A stretch of DNA of 6,120 nt from Actinomycetes bacterium (lineage in GTDB: Bacteria; Actinomycetota; Aquicultoria; CAJVYJ01; JAUVQD01). The DNA lies in contig DAOUYN010000063.1 of the NCBI GenBank assembly GCA_030666075.1, positions 1 through 6,120 on the forward strand, read 5' to 3'. Each line of letters begins with the position of its first letter. Positions within the stretch are counted from its first letter, which is position 1. A model generated the notes under the pieces. The model ran no database searches. It saw nothing but the letters and a program-made list of their open reading frames with translations, and had not been told where the DNA came from. Below are positions 5,395 to 6,120 of the stretch, one piece after another. A program made the translations under genes and the position numbers.

Positions 5395-6120
5395 AGAGGG
5401 ATTGAAGGTAGAGCCACATGGCGGTGATCTCGTTATCGGTCAGCCCGGCGGTGTACTTCCAAGGCATGACGGACTCCAGGTTGCCGCCGTCCGGCTCCCG
5501 TCCTTCTCGCAAGGCGTTGAAGAAGTCTTCGATGTCCCAAGACTCGAGATCGCCGCCCGGGCCGAGATCGGCGCTGAGAACTGTTCCGGGCGGGGCGAAC
5601 GGGATCGGGCCGCCGCGTAAATAACGGCCGTGACAGCGCCGACAACCGCCGACGTTGATGAGATACCGCCCATACCCTCTATTGACCCCGATCTCCGGCG
5701 GTTCGGGGCGAGGCGGGGAATGATCGATGATCTCCGCCGGGATCAACGGGAGTTGGCCGCTCAGATAATAAAAGCGCGTGGAGATGCCGGCGCGCGCCCG
5801 CGGCAGGACCCGATCGACCGGCGGGAGGTCCTTAAGAAAGGCGATGAGAGCGCCGAGGTCGTCATCGCTTAAGTCGTTGAAATAGTTGGCCGGCATGTAG
5901 ATCAATGGGGTACCGCTCGGCCGCAGGCCATGGCGGATGGCCCGGACCCAATCGGCATCGGTGAAATCACCGACACCGCCTTCGCCGCTCGTCAGGTTGG
6001 CGGCGGCCACCCGGCCCAAAGCCGTGCTTTCGCTATAGACTTTGCCGCCCAAATCTTCGCCATGGCAGTCGACGCATTTGCTGACAGCCCAAGCTACATG
6101 ACGTCCGCATTTGATGGAGG
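5393..6120 (-). CDS. Diheme cytochrome c, 5' end outside window
   Basis: This is a c-type cytochrome with two heme-binding domains, resembling diheme electron carriers and the cytochrome subunits of membrane dehydrogenases. The frame is open to the right edge, and 241 residues are visible. The first heme site, CVDCH, is encoded at 6062-6076 within KCVDCHGEDLGG, with a likely Met ligand in LIYMPANYF. A linker typical of diheme proteins (GQLPLIPAEIIDH) follows. The second site, CRRCH, is encoded at 5630-5644 in GRYLINVGGCRRCHG, with a likely Met ligand in ESVMPWKY. It ends in a helix (LTDNEITAMWLYLQSL). A TTG at 6052 could be taken as a start, but that would delete the first heme site. The real start and any signal peptide or anchor therefore lie beyond the window. 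The DHFR-like gene follows in the same operon. The physiological partner is unknown. Confidence 0.92.
   Translation of the reverse strand, partial: SIKCGRHVAWAVSKCVDCHGEDLGGKVYSESTALGRVAAANLTSGEGGVGDFTDADWVRAIRHGLRPSGTPLIYMPANYFNDLSDDDLGALIAFLKDLPPVDRVLPRARAGISTRFYYLSGQLPLIPAEIIDHSPPRPEPPEIGVNRGYGRYLINVGGCRRCHGRYLRGGPIPFAPPGTVLSADLGPGGDLESWDIEDFFNALREGREPDGGNLESVMPWKYTAGLTDNEITAMWLYLQSL

Noticed and set aside
5382..5417. ATG start at 5417 for the reductase
   Set aside because: It would overlap the cytochrome gene and add 12 residues before the conserved first strand, whereas AGGAG is well placed for the GTG at 5381.
5402..5872. Several open frames on both strands inside the diheme cytochrome gene
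   Set aside because: They are shadows of the cytochrome frame, which carries two CxxCH sites and Met ligands; none shows a domain or ribosome site.
1..6120. Mobile elements, CRISPR repeats, tRNA or rRNA genes
   Set aside because: No transposase, integrase, regularly spaced repeats, cloverleaf or rRNA-like sequence was seen on either strand.

Overview
The window is a bacterial chromosomal segment of about 6.1 kb, fairly GC-rich and tightly packed. It carries nine genes, two of them cut by the window edges. No RNA gene, insertion sequence, CRISPR array or phage gene is visible. Two proteins carry a domain resembling DUF5667, one encoded directly behind an ECF sigma factor. There is also a lipid-anchored cytochrome c, GTG and TTG starts, and a SpoIIE-type phosphatase. 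Together these suggest a deep-branching actinobacterial or Chloroflexota-like lineage. That placement is inferred from gene families only and is low confidence.

Layout. (1) Positions 2-1375 (+) hold the C-terminal part of a GAF plus SpoIIE/PP2C-type phosphatase, whose sensor end lies outside the window. Its stop codon directly abuts the stop of a convergent gene. (2) Positions 2929-1376 (-) form an apparent operon: an ECF sigma factor, an overlapping single-pass membrane protein that is a candidate anti-sigma factor, and a small monoheme cytochrome c lipoprotein. (3) Positions 2930-3071 are an AT-rich divergent control region (about 30% G+C over 2941-3060). It contains a TTGCAAC-N16-CGTT element matching the general layout of ECF promoters. 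(4) Positions 3072-3887 (+) encode a secreted protein with the same DUF5667-like segment, followed by a strong 9-bp hairpin. (5) Positions 3957-4845 (+) hold a non-heme ferritin with all its iron-site residues and, 7 bp later, a stand-alone receiver protein starting at TTG. (6) Positions 6120-4851 (-) hold a diheme cytochrome c, open at the right edge, followed by an RibD_C/DHFR-like reductase whose ribosome-binding site overlaps the cytochrome stop codon.

How it may work together (inference). The sigma factor, the membrane DUF5667-like protein and the divergent secreted DUF5667-like protein look like one signalling unit. The membrane protein would restrain the sigma factor, and the released sigma factor could read the ECF-like promoter in front of the secreted paralogue. 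The two c-type cytochromes, the ferritin and the reductase-like protein give the neighbourhood a redox and iron theme. The phosphatase and the lone receiver add two more signalling parts. This sigma/DUF5667 unit is the best candidate for a little-described system here.
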